DNA of 8,217 nucleotides from an uncultured Clostridia bacterium (GTDB lineage: Bacteria; Bacillota; Clostridia; Oscillospirales; Ruminococcaceae): NCBI GenBank assembly GCA_947588775.1, contig CANPZQ010000086.1, forward strand, positions 1 to 8,217. Direction: 5' to 3'. The notes below the pieces were generated by a model. The model saw nothing but the letters and a program-made list of their open reading frames with translations, was not told the origin of the DNA and searched no databases. Shown here piece after piece: positions 1-6,145 of the stretch; the first letter of the stretch is position 1, and every line of letters begins with the position of its first letter. A program made the translations under genes and the position numbers.

Positions 1-94
1 CCTCATTTCCCTCACCCCTCCCGCCCCATTCGCCGCGCCTCACTTTCCACAAAAACGAACAAACGCCCCGATAATCCCGCATAAAACCACAAAA

Positions 95-115
95 GAGCAG
101 GCCGCCCGCCTGCTC
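95..115 (-). terminator. Hairpin terminator after the GNAT gene
   Basis: A perfect 8-bp stem (GAGCAGGC at 95-102, GCCTGCTC at 108-115) encloses a 5-nt loop, 18 bases beyond the GNAT stop codon. On the minus strand the stem is followed by TTTTGTGGTTTT. On the plus strand it is followed by CTTATTTTATTTT, so it could stop transcription from both sides. The bases before it (1-94) show no gene or clear signal. Confidence 0.85.
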
Positions 116-133
116 CTTATTTTATTTTATACT

Positions 134-715
134 TCATCTTCTCCTATCCACCCCGCGCCGGTTCTCCGGGAACCGGCCAAGGTCGAGGCGGACCTCTCTT
201 CGCGCGACGTCGGCGTTCGTGTAGCAGCAGGAATCGAAGCCAATCAGCTCGAAGCCCTCGTGGAGGTAGAAGCCGACGGCGTTTGCGTTGCAGGACTGCG
301 TTTCGAGCATCAGCGCGCGATGGCCGCGCTCGCGGCAGATTTCCTTAGCCTTATTCATCAACGCCCTGCCCGCGCCCCTGCGGCGATACCCCTCCTTCAC
401 CCAAAGCTCCGTCACCGCGAGGCGGTTCGACCACCCCTCCGGGCATACCTCGACCGCGCCTATGAGCTCATCGCCGTCGAAAATTCCGTATGCCTCCGCC
501 TCCCGCCAATGCTCCTGGTAGAGCGAATCGGGGAAGTCGTACTCGTCCGAGGTATGGGTAATCGGCGGGTCGGCTTCCCGCTTTTCAAACATCACCGAAA
601 AGCCACCGTCGGCCGTAACGACGGCGGTATCGTAGTATTCGCGGGTGCTGTAGTCCATGACAAGAGGAAAGCCCTTCCATTTCTCCTTCGGAAGCGGCAA
701 AACCTCCCAATTCAT
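134..715 (-). CDS. GNAT family N-acetyltransferase
   Basis: This is a 193-residue cytosolic acetyl-CoA-dependent acetyltransferase of the GNAT fold. The acetyl-CoA pyrophosphate loop (motif A) is visible as RRRGAG at residues 111-116. It follows beta-strand 4 (LAVTELWV, 99-106). Motif B is LETQSCNANAVGFYLHEGF at 137-155. The order YGIFDGDELIGAVEV, then motif A, then LETQ resembles streptothricin acetyltransferases of the Sat type, but this is similarity by eye and the substrate is unknown. The start is set at 715 rather than a longer in-frame ATG at 805. The ATG at 715 overlaps the upstream stop as ATGA, is preceded by GAGGGG about 9 nt away, and begins the GNAT-like sequence. The 4-base overlap implies translational coupling to the FakA-like gene. 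The C-terminus ends in a basic tail (RRGVDRRR). Confidence 0.9.
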   Translation of the reverse strand: MNWEVLPLPKEKWKGFPLVMDYSTREYYDTAVVTADGGFSVMFEKREADPPITHTSDEYDFPDSLYQEHWREAEAYGIFDGDELIGAVEVCPEGWSNRLAVTELWVKEGYRRRGAGRALMNKAKEICRERGHRALMLETQSCNANAVGFYLHEGFELIGFDSCCYTNADVARREVRLDLGRFPENRRGVDRRR

Positions 716-969
716 CCCTTCAGCCCCCTCGACTGCCTGTCCATGTCCTCGACGACGATGTCGAAAATCTCCCCGAGGGAGCGGCAGTATTCCAAAACCT
801 TCCATGGCTCGTTCGTATGGAAGTGAATCTTTATCAAGTCCTCGTCGCCGACCGCCAAAAGGCAGTCGCCCTTGAAGTTTTCGGTGAAATAGTCGTAAAT
901 CTCGTCCTCGTCAAGGTTCTCCCCCTCGATGAGAAGCTGCGTGTCATACCTGTATTCGGTGTTTTCCAT
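712..969 (-). CDS. Stand-alone FakA/YloV middle-domain-like protein (DAK-related)
   Basis: This is an 85-residue protein resembling only the middle domain of the fatty-acid kinase subunit FakA (YloV, DAK-like family). The matching stretch is a GDCLLAVGDEDLIKIHFHTNEP core (residues 34-55), then KVLEYCRSLGEIFDIVVEDM (57-76). In full FakA proteins this corresponds to GDSLLVVADDSLAKVHIHT followed by the IENM segment. FakA is about 550 residues with a kinase domain in front. No nucleotide-binding DAK2 domain is present here, so kinase activity is not expected. The role is unknown; a binding or regulatory role with a FakB-like partner is only a guess. The ATG at 969 has AAGGA 10 nt upstream. The reading frame stays open upstream to an ATG at 1050 inside a direct repeat, giving an artificial-looking Cys-rich leader that I exclude. 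The stop overlaps the GNAT start (ATGA). Confidence 0.75.
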   Translation of the reverse strand: MENTEYRYDTQLLIEGENLDEDEIYDYFTENFKGDCLLAVGDEDLIKIHFHTNEPWKVLEYCRSLGEIFDIVVEDMDRQSRGLKG

Positions 970-994
970 GGCATAATTTTCCTTTCGTAATGTA

Positions 995-1100
995 CAAAGT
1001 GTGCAAAATGTGCAAAATCCATGAATCTGCAATTTTATTTTCCGCCCCATCGAATATATTTAACCCTTTTGAATGTGCGGAAAGTTCAGAAAGTTCACGC
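995..1100. repeat. 106-bp direct repeat, copy 1
   Basis: This is identical to 1134-1239 except at four positions (1002, 1043, 1045, 1098), about 96% identity. It is built as a 27-bp module (995-1021), a 49-bp core (1022-1070) and a second 27-bp module (1071-1097). Each module is three 9-bp units. The core is AT-rich and contains an AATATATT palindrome. On the minus strand it contains TATATT, which could act as a -10 box for the downstream gene, but no good -35 box is seen. The gene-free stretch 970-1310 consists mainly of this repeat and its second copy. Confidence 0.95.
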
Positions 1101-1133
1101 ATATTGCGTTTCAAAATTATCCCCCAAAAATCG

Positions 1134-1239
1134 CAAAGTGCGCAAAATGTGCAAAATCCATGAATCTGCAATTTTATTTTCTGTCCCATCGAATATATTT
1201 AACCCTTTTGAATGTGCGGAAAGTTCAGAAAGTTCATGC
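1134..1239. repeat. 106-bp direct repeat, copy 2
   Basis: This is the second copy of the repeat at 995-1100, in the same orientation, offset by 139 bases and separated by 33 bases of unrelated sequence. The 27-bp modules are at 1134-1160 and 1210-1236, with the 49-bp core at 1161-1209. Both copies contain an ATG on the minus strand that opens a frame starting MG(R/Q)KIKLQIHGFCTFC. This looks like a by-product of the 9-bp periodicity rather than a gene. Confidence 0.95.
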
Positions 1240-1310
1240 CTCCCGCAGCCTAAAATCCCCCCTGCCGAAGGCGGCTCCTCAACTAACTGCCTACAACTAA
1301 TCTCTAACTG

Positions 1311-2582
1311 CTACTGCGCTTCGGATTCCCCTATCTCGCCTATGCGGACGGCGACGACGTTGTATTCCGTGTCGGTCGGGACTACGGTGTAAATCATCGT
1401 CTTTTCGACGGTGTCGACCGACGGTATCCAGTTCGTTATCGGGAGGCGGTAGCATACCGTGAGCTCGGTTCCCGCGGCCGCTTCGTTCATCGCCGTAATC
1501 TCGGGATAGTATGCCGGAGAACGCGGATAAGCGGGGATTTTATACATTCCGCTCTCGGCATCATACTCAAAGGTGAGCTCGGTATCGCCGACCGTCTTAT
1601 GGGTATAGCTCAGCCCCGGTCCGAAGAGCTTTGTGATTCTTCTGTCGATGTCTAAATACGATACGCTGTATACCCCTCCGGTGTATTCATAATATACCGA
1701 CGGGTTGAAGATTATATCCCAGCACGCGGCGGTGATTATAACGTCCTCGTTTAAGGAGCTTGCGCCGTCAAAGGTAGGCGTATCGCATGCCACAAGCGGC
1801 ATTATAAATTCCTCCAAAGCGCGCTCCTGCTCCGAAGTATCGCGGCTGTCGCGGATTACCTGAGAGATTTTTATCCCCGTCGCAACCATTCCTATAATCG
1901 CGAAAACAAGCATTATAAAGCCGAAAACAGCCTGCATAGCCTGAGCGAAGCTTATTGTCCGAACCTCTATAGGCTCGGGCTCCGGCTCGGAATCGGGGTC
2001 GGCAAGCTCCTCTGCGTCCTCGTCGAGCGCTTCAAGAATCTGCTCCTCGAGCTCCCAATCAAAACGAAAACGCTCTCTGAGGCTTTTTTCCTCGCTCTCC
2101 GAAATCTCCCGCTCCTCGAAGGGTTCGGACGGTTTCTTGGACTTTTTTTCCTTCGTTTTCCGGCTGTAGGACGGCTCCGAAACGCCCTCCTTTTCCCGAA
2201 GCTTCGCCGCCTCGGCCTCATAGTCGAACACCGACTTTTTATCCTTATCCTGACGGCGTTTTTCGACATGGGCAGTCGGGAAGCGGTTATGACGCTCCCC
2301 CGCCTCGGTTTCGGGGTCGTAGGTGTATGAACTTTGCGCATTTTGCGCACTTTGCTCCGAAGAGCTCTGCGAAGTATCGGGATTTTCGGGTTCGACTATA
2401 TCTGAACTTTGCGCATTTTGCGCACTTTGTCCCGAAGCCGGATACCCTGCACTTTCTGAACTTTCCGCACTTTCTACGGCTTCGTCGGGTGCGGAGTTTT
2501 CTGTACTTTCTGTACTTTCCGCACTTTCTAAAACCTTGTCGTCAATTTCCGGCTTATTTCTGCGTTTTTTATTTCTGCTCAT
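1311..2582 (-). CDS. Unrecognised single-pass membrane protein with repeat-rich N-terminus, last gene of the proBA operon
   Basis: This is a 423-residue protein that I do not recognise as a named family. Residues 1-210 are charged and probably disordered. They carry four repeat blocks of tripeptides of the form (E/Q)(S/N)(A/S/T): ESAESTESTE near 19, ESAESSESA near 37, QSAQNAQSS at 52-60 and again at 77-85. Lys-rich and acidic stretches follow, ending in EPEPEP near 200. One hydrophobic segment (AMQAVFGFIMLVFAIIGMVATGI, about 215-237) should span the membrane. The remaining 185 residues look like a folded extracytoplasmic domain beginning EEFIMPLVACDTPTF, rich in Tyr and beta-prone stretches, with Cys at 266, 288 and 377. 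The start at 2582 is preferred over a longer frame to 2675 because AAGGA lies about 10 nt upstream and the start is only 13 nt after the proA stop, which implies co-transcription. The C-terminal domain may be conserved in clostridia, but I cannot verify that. Confidence 0.82.
   Translation of the reverse strand: MSRNKKRRNKPEIDDKVLESAESTESTENSAPDEAVESAESSESAGYPASGQSAQNAQSSDIVEPENPDTSQSSSEQSAQNAQSSYTYDPETEAGERHNRFPTAHVEKRRQDKDKKSVFDYEAEAAKLREKEGVSEPSYSRKTKEKKSKKPSEPFEEREISESEEKSLRERFRFDWELEEQILEALDEDAEELADPDSEPEPEPIEVRTISFAQAMQAVFGFIMLVFAIIGMVATGIKISQVIRDSRDTSEQERALEEFIMPLVACDTPTFDGASSLNEDVIITAACWDIIFNPSVYYEYTGGVYSVSYLDIDRRITKLFGPGLSYTHKTVGDTELTFEYDAESGMYKIPAYPRSPAYYPEITAMNEAAAGTELTVCYRLPITNWIPSVDTVEKTMIYTVVPTDTEYNVVAVRIGEIGESEAQ
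2328..2429. repeat. Two identical in-gene 27-bp modules (TTTG type)
   Basis: Positions 2328-2354 and 2403-2429 are identical 27-mers lying 75 bp (25 codons) apart. On the plus strand each is three 9-bp units: TGAACTTTG, CGCATTTTG and CGCACTTTG. Read on the coding strand they give QSAQNAQSS. They match the intergenic modules at 995-1021 and 1134-1160 at 23 and 24 of 27 positions. Confidence 0.93.
2448..2528. repeat. Two in-gene 27-bp modules (TTTC type)
   Basis: Positions 2448-2474 and 2502-2528 each hold three 9-bp units with an ACTTTC core (for example TGAACTTTC and CGCACTTTC). On the coding strand they encode ESAESSESA and ESAESTEST. They match the intergenic modules at 1071-1097 and 1210-1236 at 25 and 24 of 27 positions. 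Confidence 0.93.
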
Positions 2583-2595
2583 CACTAATCTTTCC

Positions 2596-3846
2596 TTATC
2601 CTCTGATTTGGCCGCAGCCGTTGACGATATACTTCGCCGTCGTAAGCTCCCGAAGCCCCATCGGGCCGCGCGCATGGAGCTTCGCGGTCGATATTCCGAT
2701 TTCCGCGCCGAGCCCGAACTCGAAGCCGTCGGTAAAGCGGGTCGAGGCGTTTACATATACCGCCGCCGCGTCTATCGACGAGGTGAACTCCTCGGCGGCG
2801 GGAATGCTGTCGGTTACGATGCATTCCGAATGCCCCGTCGAATACTTTTGAATATGCGCTATCGCGTCGAAGATGTTGTCAACCACCCTGACCGCAAGTA
2901 TGTAGTCGAGATATTCCGTCGCCCAATCCTCCTCGGTCGCGGGGACGACGGAGCTTCCGAGAATCATCTTCGTTATCTCGCAGCCGCGAATCTCGACGTT
3001 GTGCGCGTCAAGGCGTTTTCGTAGCCTCGGCAGGATTTCCTCGGCGATGTCGCGGTGCAAAAGAACCGTTTCACAGGCGTTGCATACCCCCGGACGCTGG
3101 GTTTTCGCGTTGTCGATGATGTCTATCGCCATGTCGAGGTTCGCCGCGCTGTCGACGTAGATATGGCAGTTACCCACTCCCGTTTCTATAACCGGGACGG
3201 TCGAATTTTCTACGCAGGAGCGTATAAGCCCCGCTCCTCCGCGCGGAATAAGAACGTCGACATAGCCATGAGCCTTCATAAGCGCGTTTGCGGATTCACG
3301 CGAAGCGTCCCGAAGGAGCTGAACCGAATTCTCGGGGAGCCCGGCCTCTGACGCGCATTCGCGCATAAGCCCGCAGAGATAGGAATTGGTGCCGAGAGCG
3401 TCGCTCCCCCCGCGCAGAACGGCTGCGTTCCCCGATTTAAGACAGAGCGCGGCCGCGTCGACTGTAACGTTCGGGCGGGATTCGTAGATTATCCCGACAA
3501 CGCCGAGCGGGACGCGGATTTTTTGTATTCTAAGGCCGTTCGGGCGCGTTTCCCCCGAGATTACCTCCCCGACCGGGTCGACAAGGTCTGCGACCTTTAA
3601 AACGCCCTCGGCTATCCCCTCGATTCGCTTTTCGTTGAGATAGAGCCTGTCGACAAGCGAGCTCTTAACGCCCTTCTGCTCGGCGGCCTTAACGTCGGCT
3701 CGGTTTCTTTCGATTATGTCGCGCCTTCGGGCAGTAAGCTCCTTCGCGATAAGCCTAAGCGCGGCGTTCTTTTTATCGGTTCCCGCCCTCGAAAGCTCCC
3801 TTGCGGCCTCCCGGGCGGCCGAGCCTGTGGGTTCAAAATCAAACAT
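2596..3846 (-). CDS. proA: Gamma-glutamyl phosphate reductase (glutamate-5-semialdehyde dehydrogenase)
   Basis: This 416-residue enzyme is full length for the family. It catalyses the NADPH-dependent reduction of gamma-glutamyl phosphate to glutamate-5-semialdehyde, the second step of proline synthesis in the cytosol. The aldehyde-dehydrogenase-type catalytic cysteine is C255 in RPGVCNACET (251-260). Other family landmarks are GVVGIIYESRPNVTVDAA (115-132), LRGGSDA (144-150), PRGGAGLI (201-208), ETGVGNCHIYVD (221-232) and the C-terminal signature between V322 and I343 with YSTGHSECI. The C-terminus has HARGPMGLRELTTAKY. The start at 3846 has GGAGG 7 nt upstream. The gene follows proB by 21 nt, as expected for two enzymes that pass a labile acyl phosphate between them, and precedes the membrane protein gene by 13 nt. 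No defect is seen. Confidence 0.98.
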   Translation of the reverse strand: MFDFEPTGSAAREAARELSRAGTDKKNAALRLIAKELTARRRDIIERNRADVKAAEQKGVKSSLVDRLYLNEKRIEGIAEGVLKVADLVDPVGEVISGETRPNGLRIQKIRVPLGVVGIIYESRPNVTVDAAALCLKSGNAAVLRGGSDALGTNSYLCGLMRECASEAGLPENSVQLLRDASRESANALMKAHGYVDVLIPRGGAGLIRSCVENSTVPVIETGVGNCHIYVDSAANLDMAIDIIDNAKTQRPGVCNACETVLLHRDIAEEILPRLRKRLDAHNVEIRGCEITKMILGSSVVPATEEDWATEYLDYILAVRVVDNIFDAIAHIQKYSTGHSECIVTDSIPAAEEFTSSIDAAAVYVNASTRFTDGFEFGLGAEIGISTAKLHARGPMGLRELTTAKYIVNGCGQIRG

Positions 3847-3867
3847 AACTAACCTCCGTAACCGCGG

Positions 3868-4644
3868 CTATTTTGCCGCAAAAAGCGTGCCGATAATTTT
3901 TCCGTCGAATACGTCGTAGAGGTTCTCGGCGCGCGAGCCGTTTATTATAAGCATGTCTATGCCGTGGGAATTGGCGATTTTGGCGGCTTTGAGCTTTGTC
4001 GCCATTCCCCCCGTCCCAAGCTCCGAGCCCGCCGCTCCGGCGAAGCTCTCGATTTCCTCGGTAACTCCCTCAACGCGGCTTATAAGCCTTGCGTCGGGGC
4101 ATTCGCGGGGATTTTTGTCAAAGAGCCCGTCGATGTCGGACATTATAATCAGCAAATCCGCGTCGACGAGAACCGATACAATCGCCGCGAGGCTGTCGTT
4201 TTCGCCGACCTCGAGCTCCAGCTCGTCAATCGCAACAACGTCGTTTTCGTTGACAATCGGGATTGCCCCCGAGCGGATTATTTCCTCCAAAGCGTTTAGG
4301 ACGTTCTCCTTTCGCTCGTCGGATATTACATATTTTGTCAGAAGAACCTGCGCGACGGTGATGTTGTAATCCCCGAAGAGGCGGTCGTACATATTCATAA
4401 GCTCGCACTGGCCGACGGCGGCGCAGGCCTGTTTCGCGGGGGTGTCCTTCGGACGTTCGCGGAGGCCGAGCTTCGCCATTCCGAGCCCTATCGCCCCCGA
4501 CGTGACCAAAACAAGCTCGACGCCGGAGTTTTTGATGTCGGAAAGCGTTTTTACAAGGCTCTCTATATGCCTGAGATTAAAGCTCCCCGAGGGGTGGGTA
4601 AGGGTCGATGTTCCGACCTTTACGACTACGCGGTGTTTATCCAT
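3868..4644 (-). CDS. proB: Glutamate 5-kinase (short form without PUA domain)
   Basis: This enzyme phosphorylates glutamate to gamma-glutamyl phosphate with ATP, the committed and normally proline-inhibited step of proline synthesis. The amino-acid-kinase fold is evident: KVGTSTL (9-15), LVTSGAIGLGMAKLGL (46-61), QACAAVGQCELMNMYDRLF (72-90), PIVNENDVVA (129-138) with GENDSLAA (147-154), MSDIDGLFDKNP (168-179), and the GTGGMATKLKAAK loop (210-222). At 258 residues it lacks the C-terminal PUA domain of the 367-residue Escherichia coli enzyme and ends right after the kinase fold. I chose the ATG at 4644, 5 nt after the upstream stop. A TTG at 4653 would add three residues (MIY) and make a TTGA overlap. 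The Shine-Dalgarno sequence for either is weak (GTGAG), which suggests translation coupled to the dehydrogenase gene. Confidence 0.97.
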   Translation of the reverse strand: MDKHRVVVKVGTSTLTHPSGSFNLRHIESLVKTLSDIKNSGVELVLVTSGAIGLGMAKLGLRERPKDTPAKQACAAVGQCELMNMYDRLFGDYNITVAQVLLTKYVISDERKENVLNALEEIIRSGAIPIVNENDVVAIDELELEVGENDSLAAIVSVLVDADLLIIMSDIDGLFDKNPRECPDARLISRVEGVTEEIESFAGAAGSELGTGGMATKLKAAKIANSHGIDMLIINGSRAENLYDVFDGKIIGTLFAAK

Positions 4645-4649
4645 ATAAA

Positions 4650-5606
4650 TCAACTCACTACATTATTTATAACGTTTCCGTTAAGGTACCCCGAGAGGTT
4701 GTCCCTTACGAGCGAAACGAGCCGAAGCCTTGTTTCCAAAGGAGCCCACGCGATATGCGGGGTAATCCAGCAGTTTTCCGCCCCCAAGAGCGGGCAGTTT
4801 TTATCCATAGGCTCGACGGTAAGAACGTCCGCGCCGAAGCCGGCTATCTTTTTTGCGTCAAGGGCTTCGCGGAGGGCGTTTTCGTCGATTACCCCGCCGC
4901 GTGATGTATTTATCAAAACGGCGGTCGGCTTCATCAGCGAGAGGGTTCGGGCGTCTATAAGCCTGTCCGTCTGAGGGGTGAGCGGGCAGTGCAGGGTGAC
5001 AATATCGGAGCGGCGCAAAAGCTCCTCCAGCGAAACAAATTCGGTTTCGGGCTCGTTTTCGGGGACGGTCCGGGTGTTGACGAGGATATTCATTCCGAAG
5101 GCGAGGGCGATTTTTGCGACCGCCCTGCCGATTGAGCCGTAGCCGACGATTCCGAGGGTTTTTCCGCAAAGCTCATAGAGCGGCGGCCCGAAGTGGGTAA
5201 AGAGCTTCGAGAAGCACCACTCCCCCCGCCCGGTGTATTCGGCATAGCGCGAAACGCTCGAATAATGATATAAAATAAGCGCGAAGGTGTGCTGGGCGAC
5301 GGAGTTTGTCGAATATCCCGGGACGTTTGAAACGACCGCTCCGCGCTCGCGTGCGGCGTCAATGTCGACGTTGTTGTAGCCGGTCGCGAAAACGCCTACG
5401 AAGCGAAGATTCGGGCATTTTTCAAAGACCTCGCGGCTTATCCGGCATTTGTTTGTAAGAACAACCTCCGCGTCGCCTATTCGCGCGGCTATGTCCTCAT
5501 AGACGGTGTAGTCGTAGACGGTCGTATCGCAGAGCGAGGTGAGCGGCTCGAGGGATACGTCGCCGTCGGTTACTGTGGACGCGTCCAGAATCACGGCTTT
5601 TATCAT
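4650..5606 (-). CDS. D-isomer-specific 2-hydroxyacid dehydrogenase (glycerate dehydrogenase/hydroxypyruvate reductase-like)
   Basis: This 318-residue cytosolic NAD(P)-dependent oxidoreductase interconverts a 2-keto acid and its D-2-hydroxy acid. The Rossmann glycine motif is GIVGYGSIGRAVA (152-164). The catalytic triad is visible as Arg236 in NTSRGGVIDE, Glu265 in VEPMD and His284 in TPHIAWAP. The N-terminal substrate domain carries FVGVFATGYNNVD (69-81) and the NVPGYSTNSVAQHTFALIL stretch (94-112). The HIAWAPLETR ending is typical of glycerate dehydrogenase and hydroxypyruvate reductase members, so hydroxypyruvate or glyoxylate is the favoured substrate, but motifs do not settle it. The start at 5606 overlaps the upstream stop (ATGA) and has GAGGA about 9 nt before it. 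Its place between a membrane protein gene and proB shows co-transcription with proline synthesis genes, not a known pathway step. Confidence 0.93.
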   Translation of the reverse strand: MIKAVILDASTVTDGDVSLEPLTSLCDTTVYDYTVYEDIAARIGDAEVVLTNKCRISREVFEKCPNLRFVGVFATGYNNVDIDAARERGAVVSNVPGYSTNSVAQHTFALILYHYSSVSRYAEYTGRGEWCFSKLFTHFGPPLYELCGKTLGIVGYGSIGRAVAKIALAFGMNILVNTRTVPENEPETEFVSLEELLRRSDIVTLHCPLTPQTDRLIDARTLSLMKPTAVLINTSRGGVIDENALREALDAKKIAGFGADVLTVEPMDKNCPLLGAENCWITPHIAWAPLETRLRLVSLVRDNLSGYLNGNVINNVVS

Positions 5607-6013
5607 AGCTTGTCGTCCTCGAAGGCGTTTGAGATTACGTCGTCGCTGCCGTCGGCGTTTATTTTTTTGCGCTCGGCCTTGACGAGCTTCGCGATGTCCT
5701 CCCGTCCGTCGTCGGGGGGATTTTCGGAGGCGCGGGCGGATTTTTTCTCATCGCGGCTGACCTTCCACAGAACGATGAACAAAACAATTTCGCATATTCC
5801 GACGGCGGCCGCGGTAAGAGAATCCCCGAAGAGCTGCAAAATAAGGGTCGCGTCGCAAATCAGCAGCCAGATAATTGAGGACAGAGTTTTTTTGCGAAGA
5901 TAAATCGCGAGGAAAGTGACCGTCGCAACGGCGCAGAAAATAATGTGAAGCGCCGGCGGCATCGGCGCGAACCGGCTGCGCAGCTGCGCCGCCTCCGCGG
6001 CAAGAACCATCAT
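5603..6013 (-). CDS. Small three-helix membrane protein, first gene of the proBA operon
   Basis: This 136-residue protein is of no family I recognise. Three hydrophobic segments are predicted at about 21-38, 44-62 and 66-84. The loop RKK at 40-42 lies between the first two. The last 50 residues are charged and hydrophilic (DEKKSAR to the C-terminus) and probably cytoplasmic. The positive-inside pattern, with RKK at 40-42 and the basic tail start at 85-94, is not fully consistent for three spans, so the number of spans is uncertain. Two adjacent ATG codons (6013 and 6010) could start it. GGGAG sits 7 nt before the first, so that is chosen. It is the promoter-proximal gene and its stop overlaps the dehydrogenase start. 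It might be a small transporter-like or structural membrane subunit, but nothing supports a specific role. Confidence 0.75.
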   Translation of the reverse strand: MMVLAAEAAQLRSRFAPMPPALHIIFCAVATVTFLAIYLRKKTLSSIIWLLICDATLILQLFGDSLTAAAVGICEIVLFIVLWKVSRDEKKSARASENPPDDGREDIAKLVKAERKKINADGSDDVISNAFEDDKL

Positions 6014-6039
6014 AAAAAGACTCCCTTTCGGTAATTTTC

Positions 6040-6057
6040 GCCCCGGTATAATGGGGC
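6040..6057 (-). promoter_or_regulatory. Small hairpin in the operon leader
   Basis: GCCCC at 6040-6044 pairs with GGGGC at 6053-6057 around an 8-nt loop, just downstream of the predicted transcription start and about 27 nt before the first start codon. There is no T-tract after it and the leader is too short for a T-box or other large riboswitch. It could influence mRNA stability or ribosome access. Confidence 0.4.
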
Positions 6058-6067
6058 AGTTAAGGAT

Positions 6068-6096
6068 AGTATAGCATATTTGCAGGGGGAATGCAA
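6068..6096 (-). promoter_or_regulatory. SigA-type promoter of the proBA operon
   Basis: On the minus strand TTGCAT (6096-6091) and TATACT (6073-6068) form -35 and -10 boxes with an exact 17-nt spacer (6090-6074). Each matches four or more of six consensus bases. The predicted start near 6061 leaves a leader of about 48 nt before the first gene. The -35 box lies opposite a G-quadruplex-type run of G tracts. Confidence 0.75.
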
Positions 6097-6120
6097 GGGG
6101 GATAGCGGGGGTTTTGGGGG
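6085..6120 (+). other. Four-tract G5 quadruplex motif over the operon promoter
   Basis: The plus strand has four runs of five G at 6085-6089, 6097-6101, 6107-6111 and 6116-6120, with loops of 7, 5 and 4 bases. The first loop contains the complement of the -35 hexamer. The plus strand is the template for the operon. The part GGGGGATAGCGGG (6097-6109) recurs at 7972-7984 inside the second 82-bp element. Confidence 0.7.
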
Positions 6121-6145
6121 ATTATGCAGGTTTTCTGCTACGGCC

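Noticed and set aside
944..1189. Open frames in the direct repeats giving Cys-rich peptides (FCTFCTLC, FCALC) on the minus strand and CAKCAKC on the plus strand
   Set aside because: A 9-bp period keeps any stop-free frame open, so such ORFs arise automatically. They lack convincing ribosome sites and span repeat boundaries.
995..1239. CRISPR array
   Set aside because: There are only two copies of 106 bp with one 33-base spacer, internal 9-bp structure, and no cas genes.
1264..1275. Possible terminator after the operon (GCCG/CGGC hairpin followed by GGGGATTTTAG)
   Set aside because: The stem is only 4 bp and the T-run is short and preceded by G. It is not convincing, so read-through into the downstream pair remains possible.
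1283..1314. Two CTAACTGC-like direct repeats at the end of the membrane protein gene
   Set aside because: Two short imperfect copies, one overlapping the stop codon, are too little to separate from chance.
6046..6053. TATAAT on the plus strand as a promoter for a rightward transcript
   Set aside because: It lies inside a hairpin of the leader, has no good -35 partner, and no supported plus-strand gene follows.
6014..6067. T-box or other riboswitch controlling proBA
   Set aside because: The predicted leader is only about 48 nt with one 5-bp hairpin and no terminator or T-box motif.
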